A DNA stretch of 64,000 nt, taken from NCBI GenBank assembly GCA_003260075.1, contig QLIY01000024.1, forward strand, positions 249,744-313,743, read 5' to 3'. The DNA comes from Phallusia mammillata. Taxonomy: Eukaryota > Chordata > Ascidiacea > Phlebobranchia > Ascidiidae. The notes under the pieces are model-generated. The model worked only from the letters and a program-made list of their open reading frames with translations. It was not told the origin of the DNA and made no database searches. Shown piece after piece: positions 31,152-43,628 of this stretch (position 1 is the stretch's first letter; each line of letters starts with the position of its first letter). The translations under genes and the position numbers were made by a program.

Positions 31152-31990
31152 GCTTAGCCCTTTGGAATAAATTCGGCTCCACGAAAAGTATGATTTTTCC
31201 TATTTGTAAGTTAAGTTTACTTATAAGCACACTTGTGAACACTTTATTAGCAAGATGTATTTTTTGAGATTTTTGCCCTAAAACAACCAGTTTTCGCAGC
31301 ATTTATTTGTGTTTGGATCAAATAAAGTCCTTTTACATGCAAACTTCTTAGCTTAAATCACAACACAACGAATAATGGTTAGATGTCAATACATTATAGC
31401 CTACTATATGGTTTTACATCTCAAAGCAACAGCATGCATCTAAAATAGCGCCTTCGACGTTTTGAAACGCGCCTTGATTTATAGTGCTGAAACGGGTGGA
31501 GATAAATGCTGTAAAATGTAAATTGTTGGGCGTTGAATATGCTGTCGCTGGTTTCTTTGATAGACTGGTTTCATGCAGCTACTAAGTTGTTTGCTTGGGG
31601 CGCTATATTGCAGCTTTAGAGTGTACGCTTTCACTGCGAAGTGTTTATTTGTGTGTGAGTGTGTGTTGTCAGACATGTAAGTGCGCGAACCTATTTATTT
31701 TCAGATGCAGCTTGCAAGTTTTTGTTCGAAGAAGCATTTAAAAAGCGTGAGATGATGTTAGTGTAGCGTTTTTGTAACCACAGTTGCAAGGAAGCCTTTT
31801 CCTAGCCTAGGGAATGTTGAATTTAGAGTTAGGAAATATTAGCCTATAAATTCATGCAATACAGAGGCGCGATACCTGTAGCCTATGTGATTTCAAAGCG
31901 AGACCCATTGGTGATTTCAAAGCGTTGCAGACAAGAGCTAAGGTTATAAGAGTCACTGTACGTGATATAGCCTGGTCGGATAGGCTACTG

Positions 31991-32579
31991 CAGGGGTGGC
32001 CAACCGGCCAATGCCTAAGAGCCACATTTGTTATTGTGTTACCACAAAGAGCCACATTATAAACATTGGCCAACATGAGCGACCTGTATTAGCCAGATTT
32101 ATTCTAAATGTCGCACACGAACATAATAATGACACAATTTGACCTGTACAGACCACGGGCCAGTCATTTTTAACAATGAATAATTTGCACTGTCTTNCTC
32201 TACTGCACAAGGTGAATAGTTCGCCAAGCGTATAATAAATAGACGCTTTATAGCGTTATTTATGATACGATTTATAGGCTTTGTGTGTTTAGAGGTGCCC
32301 TGTGCAGTGACAATACTTTTAAACCAATGTGTATGCTGGCAACCAAGTGTTAGATAATCTTAAGCGAAAGGTTAAAAAATCCGTTTGCCGAACCACCACA
32401 ACAAGTGATTGAAGCCTCATTTTAACCTTTTGTGAGATGACTTTACAGCAAGTTTGCATGTAGCTGTTGGCAATGCAGTCTTACTGGCTCCATGTCTAAT
32501 TTAACGTTGGGTTCCTAGTGCAATTGGCCTGACTACTTATATGAAAGACCCCTCGCGAACCGCGGGTTGGCCACCCCTG
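31991..32579. mobile_element. hAT-like MITE, 589 bp
   Basis: The ends CAGGGGTGGCCAACC and GGTTGGCCACCCCTG are perfect inverted repeats, flanked by perfect 8-bp duplications GGCTACTG at 31983-31990 and 32580-32587. Its right 354 bp (32198-32551) recur without visible difference at 39032-39385. A single N is at 32197. Confidence 0.9.
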
Positions 32580-32769
32580 GGCTACTGTGTCACTGAAGAT
32601 CTAGTAATGTCATGTGTTGGCTATGTATCATAGTTCTTGTTTTTACAAGCTTTAAGAAATGCATATTGCTGCAAATTGTGTCAAAACAATCGTTGAGTAA
32701 TTTTATGGCAATGTATATACAAAAAGTACCCCAAAAAACAACTCTTAAAAATGTTATTAATTATATTTT

Positions 32770-33020
32770 TTGAAAATTTTATGTCGTCACCATCTGTATT
32801 GTGACGCATGTGTTGCCTTTTTTCGCGTTGTTTGTACACAATAGGCGTACAAAATGTCGGATGCATGTGGCTATTAGGCTGGTAATATTCTTTCCAGTCC
32901 CACATTATCTATTTAGAGCAGAAATCCAAATATATATGCCAAAAAAGTTTTGTTTATGTCACGACCGCCAGTACACATATACTTTATTATACGTTCACGG
33001 CCGCAAGTTGTGCACCCCTG
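32770..33020. mobile_element. hAT-like element fragment, reversed core
   Basis: The right end reads GTTGTGCACCCCTG, and inside is the reversed core seen in the 30687/35859 family (TGTTTGTACACAATAGGCGT, GGCTATTAGGCTGGTAATA). I could not place the left end. Confidence 0.5.
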
Positions 33021-35858
33021 GTGTATATTCTTACAGCAAATGATTAAACTTTCGGCAAGGAACAACAAGAGTATGCACATCTCGCATTTTAATATATTGT
33101 TGTAGAATAATTCACTTTTATATATTTGTGTTTAAGTCGCTCTGACATTTTCAGGTAAATTGAATTCTCTTGTGATATTTCTACTTGGCAATTAAATGTC
33201 GCGTTGACAGAAAACTTTGATCACTCAGAATTTCGGAAAACATTGACAAACATATCTTTTATCCTTTAAATTCTTTCATAACTGTATTTCAGAGTACTAA
33301 TCCGTTTTTGTGTGTGTCCAACTCTAAATTTCACCTTTTAGTTAGAAGTGTATAGAAGTGTTGCTTTTTAAAAAATAACAATCATTCTAAACTTGGAAAT
33401 GCAACAACTCATTCGAACACTTGGTAAAAAAAATCTTAAATACTGTTGTTTCTTAAGGCCGGATTTTATTTCATGACAATTTCATTTTTTGTCAATAAAA
33501 CATCTGAAATCTAATGTGACCTGAATCCAAACGTGCGTAGGTCCTAAAAAACGAATAATTACATTCGTTTCCTGCAATATTAATAGGAGGAAAAACCGGC
33601 CGTATGACGTCAGCAGGACCACCGCAAGCCGCCTGGCGCAATCACTCTTGGCTCCTGTAATTTGAAACATAATCTTGTTCGGCAGCTGTAAGATTAGAGG
33701 CCTATCCCTAATGAAATCTTCTAATTCATATTATTGAATAAGTTGTTATGCTGTGTTGTTGATTTGACAAAGATTCATTTGAGTTTCCTCCTAAAATTTG
33801 AAGATTGTTTTATTAGTTTAGCAGGAGTTTAAAGTTACATTTGTTTTGAGTTTACTGTTCATAATGCTTTTAGATGCGGGTTGCATTAGGATGCTTGCTG
33901 ATATAGGTGTACTATATTAGAATTTCAGTGCAAAAGGATTGGAAAATATAAATGCTAGGTCGTATAAAACTATTTGAGGCAATTTTTACAAAGCATAAGC
34001 GAGATAAAATGGCAGCATTAAGCAGTCGAGATTTCAACAAAAAATTTGTCGTGTTGAAAGTGTACTTTGTTTCTAGTTTACAACACGCTACATGTGATGA
34101 TTAAATAATGTGCAACTGATGTGGTCCCTTATATATTTAGTGATATATCACTAAAGATGACATGAGCACTTTTGCCTAAACGTTTTGATAATAAAGCTTT
34201 TTCCGTCTATTTGGGCCGTTACATTCGTCATTGAACTTAAGAAGCGATCCATGTGTAGTGTTTAATAATACTGTACACTTATTTGATTGTTTAACCACAA
34301 ATGGCCATTTAGCAAAGTATTTAAAAAAATAATGGATTTCAGAATTTTGCAAGTTAAGGCAAAAGCAAGGTGCTTCAATATATATCTGCTCAAAAGTCTA
34401 CAAAGAAAAAGTTTATCAGTATAGATTTAGTCTGCAAACACGTTTTGAGAGTAGGAATATGTGTTTACCTAACATATCTGTCTTTTGTAATGCCTCAGGC
34501 CCAAACATACCACAAGCAGCCATTATGACGTCACAGATAAAACGCTGGGGTTCTTTTGACAAGAAGCAAGGCTAAATTCGGATAGTCGCTGCGATGTAGT
34601 ACAGACATCTACCCACACAAGTGTATGTGTAGTAGTAGTAGATGCCACTTGGCTATTGAGATGCATTTAAGGACTCCCATGTAAATGTACGCTATATTAC
34701 GTTGCTTCTAATTAAGGCTCAACATGCAGCTCTATGTATTCTCGTTTTGTCAAGTTACAAAGACGGTGTGTTTGATGTTAATGGCATTTACACTGTATAT
34801 ACAAAGGTTTGTTACACTAGAACTAGACCACCCGCGTTTTATTCGTGTTGCCGAAAACTAGTATTATTTCTGCGGCCATTAAATGTGCAATTAAATAGTA
34901 AAATACACACCGGTGGCGTTGTATTGATAAAAACCTTAGAAAGGACAACTTTTCGTCTAGAACGAGCCTAAAAAATAATCTAATCAAATACACAACTGCC
35001 AAAGAGCTTGTGTATATGGAATACATTTTAGCGCACACGTTTTAACAGATGTATTCCATACACCTGCTCCACAGAAGTTATGTTTTCGAAAAAAATTAAA
35101 AAGCGTAGTATTTAATATTCCTTTAATCAAATGATTTTGATAGAAAAACAATCACAAATACAGGCCAAGTAGCAAAATCAAAGTAAGGCGTCATATAATG
35201 CGCAACAATACAGCAATAGTGACGTTACAAGCAGTTAAGATAGCAATGTTTCCGAAAACATTTTAAAGATTCCTTTTGGTAAAAAACAAAATTTTGATGA
35301 TTGGGAGACATACGTTACGTCAGCTGCGTAATCCCAAAATATTACATCACTGGCAAAAAAATCGTTATACAAGCGCAAGTCAACGCCATTCAACAGCTAG
35401 CTTATATAATTACAAACTAAAATCGTTTGTTGCGCAAGCCATTACGTGTACAGCAGAACTTTTTGCTCTAAAAATTTGATTATTCTCACATTATTGAATC
35501 AAAATTTTGGTATCAAATCAAATTTTTATTTTGGTATAAATCAATCATTTGTTTAACAGATAGTTTCGTAATAAATTTCCTGCTAGGTTGCATATATAAA
35601 TGCTGGTTGTTCTAAGTATCACACATAACCCTTTTTCATCGCTATCTGGTATTATTTGTTTTGCATTTAACTTGAGCATACCACTTGAAACTTTGGAATT
35701 TATGTGCCTTGTTACTTACATTGCAAATTGTACTAAGAACGGTATTTGCCGTAAGTACAAAAACATGTTTAAAAAGACCAGTTTCGACAAAATGTTGCAG
35801 TGTTTGTAGCGGTTTAGTTTTCAGTAAGAGTTTATGTTGGCAAAAAAATAGTCTACTG

Positions 35859-36259
35859 CAGGGGTGCACAACCTGCGGCCGAAGAGACGAGTTTGTGCGG
35901 CCGCGAACATGTTTATTAAAATATGGGTACTGGCAGCCGTGACGAAAATAATACTATTTTGCTAAATATTTTGACTTCTAAACTCCTCTGAACAGTTTTT
36001 GTGGTACTAAAAATAGTATTACCAGCCTAGTAGCCATATGCATCAGCTTTTTTGTACGCCCATTGTGTGCAAACATTGCGAATAAACAGGTAACACAAGT
36101 ATCACAATATAGATTATGACATCATAAAAACTTTTCTGTGCAGCTCAATCTGTGCACCAAGTTAGAAATTAATCTGGGCTTTTTGGTGGCCATTAGATGG
36201 TAAAGATATATATCTGTAATATAAACCATTTTCTTTATACATTAGTAATTTTAAAAGAA

Positions 36260-36328
<69 letters not shown>

Positions 36329-36349
36329 CAAAAAGGTTGTGCACCCCTG
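35859..36349. mobile_element. hAT-like MITE interrupted by a 66-C run
   Basis: CAGGGGTGCACAACCTGCGG and GGTTGTGCACCCCTG are inverted ends. GTCTACTG precedes the left end (35851-35858) and follows the right end after two extra bases (36352-36359). The 66-C run at 36262-36327 lies inside near the right end and probably stands for unsequenced bases. Confidence 0.8.
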
Positions 36350-38110
36350 GCGTCTACTGAAAACACAATGCAACTACTAGTGAAGGACCGAAGTTTCGGT
36401 TGGCCCAAACATTTCGGCCGAAAATGCCGTATTCTAATGTTTCGATTTCGGCCCGAACATTTTTTTGAAAAATTCGACCAAAAACAAACTTTTTGATTTA
36501 TTTTGATCGGAAGAAATTGATGTCAAAACTTTCAATATCGCCAATATGAAACATCATGAATTAACTGCTTGTTGCGCCAAAAGTTTCGGAAAGCTTACGC
36601 TTTGTGCAAAGAGTATTAAAAACTATACTCTTGTTTTCTATACTCTTTGCTTTGTGAAAGTGATTTTAGTGTCATAAACTGTTTCACACGCATCAACAAC
36701 CCAAGGTTCTGTTGAAAACATTCGATCAGAAGGGGAATTTTAGATTCGGCAAAAAATACTTTTTAAAACTTGACTTTTTACGTTTTTGTTATATTCAGTT
36801 GTAAAAAATAGACGTGAAGTGTTCATTAAGTCCAAAATATCATTTGGTACAGCAGTACATGAAGCAAAACTGTTAAAAAAACATCCGTAACAAAGCATAA
36901 CATTATCTTCAACTTAGCCAAACTACGCTATCATTTGCCTTTACCTCATGGTACAGTATTTGGCATCTGCAAATTAGGTGTTTCACAGAGCCTAATTTCA
37001 TGCCTCCAATAAGTGCAACCAAGCCTGAACCACTCACACATAAATAAGCGCAATTTTCCTCTTGAAAGGAAGTTTGCACTTTATGGCAAGTGCTGAAATT
37101 ATCAGTCAACGGCCAACGCAAGGATGTCAGCAAACAAGGCTGTTGCTTACTATTTGTGCCTATAGCTTCGTCACAGAAGGTGATTCAGACCTTAGTAAAG
37201 CGTATACCATCGGTTGTAACTTGAGAAACCATTAAAATACTATTGAAGGGGCTGAAACAGCTATAGAAGCAGTAGTTAGATTGTATTTATTTGCACGATA
37301 TGTAGATTAAGAACACCGTTTGGTGCAAACTTTGCACAATATGGACAAAATACGCATGTTATGATGTATGAATCGTTTTTAAGAAAGGGTTATTAGAATG
37401 TTTGTTTATTTAAAACCATTGCAACTTTTGTTTCAAAACTAATATATTTTAATGTAGATGTTTTGTTTATCAGTGGATTTGTAATTACATTACTCTTTCT
37501 AGTCTTCTAGAAGGCTTTAAAACGAGAAAATAAATTTTAACATCTATGTGGTAGGCTTTCTTTAGTTCTTTGCTGATACATTACAAAAGCAAAATACAAC
37601 GTAAGATTCGTGCTGTTTCAAACCTGATTGAATATAACTATGACAAACTCTGTATTGCAAATTTGCACCAACGCATGAGCTGTATACAAACAAACGTTTT
37701 TTAGCCTGAGGGGAATATAACGCCTTTTACCGAACAAATGCACGTTTTCAACTTAAATTGCAATTATCAAACCGTGATCATTTGCCTTACATATACAACA
37801 TGGCTAAAATAGTTGGGCTTCGAAAATTGAAGGTGTGGCAGCGATTTCATGTGTTAAAAACAGGTGAGTGTTTTGCCGTGTATCGCAAAAGGGTAGGTTG
37901 GGTTTATGACATAATAGTTAAGATTATGATGTAATTTTGCCTGTGGCACTAGCCTAAATGCCCAACTATTCCGATACAAAGGAAATGGCGGCTTGCGGGA
38001 GAAACGTAAGATCGGCCAATACGATAAATGAATCGTGTTTACTTTTTCAAATTCGACCCCGGTTTTTAGCATTGGGCTTCTTTCTTTTGCGAATACGTAA
38101 AGCCTTTCAT

Positions 38111-38120
38111 CCCCCCCCCC
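38111..38120. other. Poly-C junction between duplicated flanks
   Basis: About 154 bp starting ATGCCCAACTATTCCGATAC occur from 37957 and again from 38121 with few differences. Confidence 0.65.
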
Positions 38121-38857
38121 ATGCCCAACTATTCCGATACAAAGGAAATGGCGGCTTGCGGGAGAAACATAAGATCGGCCAATACGATAAATGAATCGTG
38201 TTTACTTTTCAAATTCGACCCGGGTTTTTAGCATTGGGCTTCTTTCTTTTGCGAATACGTAAAGCCTTTCCGGCGAAGAAATGATTTTTAATTTAGTCAT
38301 TCGTTCTGATAAATTCCATGAAATAGGTTAGTCTACAGAAAATCCGAAGAGAGAGTAAGAGCCCTTATTTTTGCATGACTGTGCAAACTATTTTTGAGAC
38401 ATAGAATATCAGTTTAGCGTTGCAAGAACCGCAAAAAGTCAGAAGCAAGAAAAAAATATCTTTTTTGTAAGATTTTCAGTTACTGCAACTCACAGAATTT
38501 AAAATTTGGAAAGTGTTTTTTTAACATTAAAAACAATTAGCGCTACATTATAAACTGTGGTCACATAATGAAAGGGAAGGGTCTAAGAAAGCCACATAGG
38601 TTGTTTATTGTGAAATACGTTTTCCTATACAACCGAATTTGGGACTATATAAAGTAGTGAATCACATACAAGGTTCTGTATGACGCAGACGTACTTTTTA
38701 ACATAATTACAAAATTACGAACCGCTATAGACGAATGGCACTCAGCGAACAAGCAGTTGTTTGGGTCTATCGTGTAAAATTTGATATTGCTCAACATAAT
38801 AATGTTGTCCACTGTAAATTCGTTGTGGCTGCCTGTAACAAAGCGAGCATTTTATTG

Positions 38858-38867
38858 CCCCCCCCCC
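38858..38867. other. Poly-C junction between duplicated flanks
   Basis: About 130 bp starting TAGACGAATGGCACTCAGCG occur from 38728 and again from 38868, almost identical. Confidence 0.65.
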
Positions 38868-39031
38868 TAGACGAATGGCACTCAGCGAACAAGCAGTTGT
38901 TTGGGTCTATCGTGTCAAATTTGATATTGCTCAACATAATAATGTTGTCCACTGTAAATTCATTGTGGCTGCCTGTAACAAAGCGAGCATTTTATTGAAA
39001 AAAAAAACCTTGAAGAGATTGTCAGCGCTTA

Positions 39032-39385
39032 CTCTACTGCACAAGGTGAATAGTTCGCCAAGCGTATAATAAATAGACGCTTTATAGCGTTATTTATGAT
39101 ACGATTTATAGGCTTTGTGTGTTTAGAGGTGCCCTGTGCAGTGACAATACTTTTAAACCAATGTGTATGCTGGCAACCAAGTGTTAGATAATCTTAAGCG
39201 AAAGGTTAAAAAATCCGTTTGCCGAACCACCACAACAAGTGATTGAAGCCTCATTTTAACCTTTTGTGAGATGACTTTACAGCAAGTTTGCATGTAGCTG
39301 TTGGCAATGCAGTCTTACTGGCTCCATGTCTAATTTAACGTTGGGTTCCTAGTGCAATTGGCCTGACTACTTATATGAAAGACCC
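39032..39385 (+). repeat. 354-bp duplicate of part of a hAT-like element
   Basis: It matches 32198-32551 base for base as far as I can read, 6834 bp away in the same orientation. Homology stops at 39386, where the other copy continues into its terminal repeat, so this copy lacks the element ends. Confidence 0.85.
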
Positions 39386-40166
39386 ACATGGGAACGAAAT
39401 TGTTTGATCTTTCTCTCTTGGGAAAAAACACAGCATTGGTTGTTATGTGTTGCAACAATCTTTGGTAGCTGGGGTCACTAGCACCCGTTTTAAGACGACA
39501 GATTTGCATATGTTGTTGTTTAATTAGGCTAATAAAAGCTGGTTTTTATGCAAACAGACAGTGTTTGAAATCGCTTTGGTTTAAATTTAATGTATGTAGT
39601 TCTGGTCAAAAGTATTGATTAGTTAGTTACCAAGGGTAAAACATGTCCGGTTTGTACAAATCACTTTTCAAAAAGTTTTACTATCTTGTAATAACTTAGT
39701 TTAAATTATGTCGTAGTTCTATCGACGTCATACAAGTCGTTCCCCCACACGTAGTTTTATCCAAACTGTTTAAAGTGGGAGTAAATACGCAGTTTGCGGT
39801 GGCCTTCTCCAGAATGACCGTTTCTCATAACCAACGATCGCAAATTTGTATTCAAAACAATACCTTAGCATATTTCATTACCAACGATCACCGTGTTTCA
39901 ATGACCTGAAGTTTTTGACTTGGTGCGTCCGGCGAAAGAATTTAAATTCTTGTCTATTTTCAACTTGAATTCTCCGCAAATGCCCTGCGGCCGCTGCAGA
40001 CTAGATTACGAACACTGCCGTTTTCAGGCAATTTTTTTTACCTGAGTGTGGACAAGAAGAACAAGACAGTTTTGTCTGTGGAAAAAATCTGCCAGTTATT
40101 ACTTTTGTGAACAGTGTTTAAGAGTTTAAAAGCTGTATTGGTTTGAGTTAAGGTTACTTAGCTATG

Positions 40167-40178
40167 CCCCCCCCCCCC
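40167..40178. other. Poly-C junction between duplicated flanks
   Basis: About 175 bp starting CGCTGCAGACTAGATTACGA occur from 39992 and again from 40178 with a few substitutions. Confidence 0.65.
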
Positions 40179-40771
40179 GCTGCAGACTAGATTACGAACA
40201 CTGCCGTTTTCAGGCAATTTTTTTACCTGAGTGTGGACAAGAAGAACATGACAGTTTTGTCTGTGGAAAAAATCTGCCAGTTATTACTTTTGTGAACGGT
40301 GGTTAAGAGTTTAAAAGCTGTATTGGTTTGAGTTAAGGTTACTTAGCTATTTTGATAAATCACTTAGAAACTGTTGGCAGTAATTGAGATAAATAACACA
40401 GGTGTTTACAATTTATCCATTTGTGGTAATACCAACTTTCCGTAACGATACGTTTCCGGATTATATCTTGCACGACGACGTGTGACCAACGATACCCAGA
40501 ACTCCAGTGGAATATGCCATATATGAACATGCGAAGATTGAAAGCATGACAGTACTTGGGAATGGCTGGGAGGTGAAAGTCGACGAACCGTAATCGCGAG
40601 GTTATACACGTGATTTTATGCTTGACTTGACACGCGAGAGCAGGTGTTTGAGCGGCTTCGGTCTTTTGATTCAGTAATAAACTGTTTAGTGTAAAGTTTG
40701 ACCAGCAGTATAACTGGTACTTCGTTACCTTGTTTCAGTTTAGAAGACCAGGTTAAAAAAGTTGCTGTTAG

Positions 40772-40805
40772 ATGAGTCGTTGTTATTGGAAAAGTGCAGC
40801 TAATG
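40772..40805 (+). CDS. Candidate exon 1 of PDZ scaffold
   Basis: ATG directly follows a pyrimidine-AG (GTTGCTGTTAG) and encodes MSRCYWKSAAN, ending in phase 1 at GTAAAC. Joined to exon 2 it gives RCYWKSAANGENGFGF, similar in layout to the R-x-C...KG.NGYGF start of NHERF PDZ1. It is short, so support is moderate. Confidence 0.45.
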
Positions 40806-43561
40806 GTAAACTTTTTTAAGTTTGTTTGACTTGGTTTCGGCCTTAAAAAAGTCTCATAAAAGTGTGCTTATAGATGCTTGTTGTACAGCCTCGTTTGTTG
40901 CTACATATCGTATGCATTTTGATCATTTTGGTCGCTTTTAGTTATGAAGCATTCCTTTTTCGTGAAAGTTAGGTGGGAGTTCAAACGTCCAAATGCCAAT
41001 GTTCGTACAAATTATACAAACCAAATTTGCCTATTGATATTTTGGTCATTTAAATGCAAGCACATGTTTCTTAATGAAAGTTATTCTACTTATGGAACAC
41101 ATACACTAGACTTTTAATATCTCGCTTAACGAGATACGTTTTGTTTCATGACACAAATTGTCCGACAAACTGACGTTTTTTGCAAAAATTTTGTAGTGAA
41201 ATGTCATCAGAGTAAGTAGAACGGTTCGACAAAGGGTTACGAACTGTGCCAAGTGCTTAATCGTTATTGGCACGAAACCTTGTGACGATTTTTACTGAGT
41301 CACGACTTTCGCCCGAAATCGGAAACTGAGAGATAGGAGTTTGTAGAAAGCCGTGGTTTGGTCCAGCTGTGTTGAAACGATTTATGGATGATTTAATCTT
41401 GTCTTATTTCAACTTTTGTTTAAGTTTTATGATAAAAAATCTGGTAAGAGATTGATTGTCACAGTTCAGTTGCCAGGAAGGTATTCTATACTTTCAGTTT
41501 TGTTGGTAAATGTAAAGATTTAATGCATTTGCTGTCCCAATACACCATACTAACAATATACATGATAGTCAACGTTACTTCTTAGGTTAGTTGACAAATG
41601 TGGGACCATATAAAGCTACAGGGAACATTTGCTTACCTTTTCCAAGGTGCCGTAACGAAACCAGACTCGCTTGGTTGCTCACAGATCAGCTTTCGCAGCA
41701 GAAATGGTAAATCCTAGACACATTATGTCATATGTACACCGATACGAGACTGGTTAGATTTGTGCAGTCGTTTAGTTCAGCCGATATAGGTTGTTACTGT
41801 GGCAAAAATGCCATTGATGATTCAATCGTAGACATGAAGTACACTAGTATTAAACAAAGTATATGAATCCAAAGCGAAAGGTAGATATTTTGCAAAAATA
41901 ACTTAGGTATTAGTAGTAATACTCGCTAGCTGCATGACTTTGCTTTTCTTGCTTGGCAACTTATCTTGCCTTGCGCCACTTTAAAACGCCCTTTTTCTTA
42001 ATTTCAATGCCATGTAAGTTACATGAGAAAAGAAAGACCGAATAGACAAAGATACATGTTTTTGCGGCGGTCTAGGACGTAACGTTTTGTCTCGAACCAT
42101 GTAATTATTGTTACACACGACTCAGGTATTTGCAGTTAAATGTGACTGATTTAGCCTTCTACATCACCTAAAGTGACATTTCCCCCCCCCCCGTAACGTT
42201 TTGTCTCGAACCATGTAATTATTGTTACACACGACTCAGTTATATGCAGTTAAATGTGACTGATTTAGCCTTCTATATCACTGAAAGTGACATACGGATT
42301 TACAAATCATTTGGAAACAAAGCATGCCACTTTTTACTTGTATTTGGGCCGTTATGGTCTTCTTTAGACTTAAGAGTATGACCATGTATGATAGTGTCCA
42401 ATGCCTAACAAATCGAACCTTCTGGTCGTTATAGCAACAAATTAATGTTGTTTATTTAAAAGCGTTATAAGGCCTTGCGAACATGACTCCTATCGCATTA
42501 GCCTTGACCGCACCTCCTTCACTATGCGCCATCGCGGCCATACAAAACCCACCAATACGAATATGGAGGTCTCGAATTCCTATGAACTGAAAGTTGGTCT
42601 CAGTGTGGGTTACGTTTGAGAAAACTAAGACAGAATGTCAGGTGATTGTAAGCAGCTGATTTCGGATTTTCTTGCAAAACACTAGGTTAATGTGCTGGTT
42701 TTGTTAATTCCGGAAATTAGCACAAAACGACCTTACTGGGCCGTTAACACATTTCTTGTTGTGTCTTAGATCGAAATCAACATAGGTTAATTCGTTAAAA
42801 ACAAATTTTACTTCGTGCAAGTGTCCGTCACTATGGATATTACCATGGAAGATAAGAAACGTGTCTGCCATATCCAGAAAGGTAGAAGTAGCTGACCAAA
42901 TTGAATATTTAGTACTCAATATAACTGACACGTACTTCTATGCTGGGACAGAAATGTCCGATAAAGTTTGTTGAAAATGATGTCTGTTAACAAACGTTTT
43001 TAGGGACTTTCCGAGTCGAACTAAGGCTTAAAAAGAAACCTAATTTTATTCTACACCATTTCCATTTGCACTGAAGATAACAACGATTGTTAAAACATTT
43101 GTTGTTCAATTTGTTAAATATAGATGCTTTGCGAATTTAATTTTGTTCAAGTAACTTTTCCAATCCGTGTCTATAGATTTTTTACTAAATTATATCTTTA
43201 TTACAGGCGAAAACGGATTTGGATTTATTCTGTGTTGTGAAACTGACACAACTGACACTTATGTGCTTCACGTTTTGAAATCCTCTCCGGCAAGCAACGC
43301 CAACTTGATGCCTGGAGACAAGATTATTGAGGTATGTAGACCAAAACGACTTCGCCAAGTGTAAATATGTCAGCATGGTCAGAAAAGGTTCGATTAAAAC
43401 TGACTTGTTTTGGGCCTGACAGTTGTGCCGCAATTCCAACAACTTTCGGGCCAATACCGCTCTTGATTTTTGAAACAGTGGTGGTCAACATTTTGCATTC
43501 GGGGTCCAAAAATGTCATATACTCATGCAACAGGGGTCACCAAACTACGACCCACAAGGTC

Positions 43562-43628
<67 letters not shown>

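Larger units (their letters stand above)
29385..40771. other. Gene-poor region between ERK and the PDZ gene
   Basis: No supportable exon is seen. It contains the ERK 5' flank and promoter, hAT-like elements at 30687-31151, 31991-32579 and 35859-36349, and a hAT-like right end at 33020. It also holds poly-C junctions at 36262, 38111, 38858 and 40167, and a 354-bp identical duplicate at 39032-39385. Confidence 0.5.

Noticed and set aside
36162-36496. Open frames rich in poly-Gly or poly-Pro
   Set aside because: They exist only because of the 66-C run inside a MITE; not genuine low-complexity proteins.
38735-39069. Two open frames beginning with the same MALSEQAVVWVYRV sequence
   Set aside because: They are the two copies of one duplicated non-coding block around a poly-C junction, not a repeated protein.
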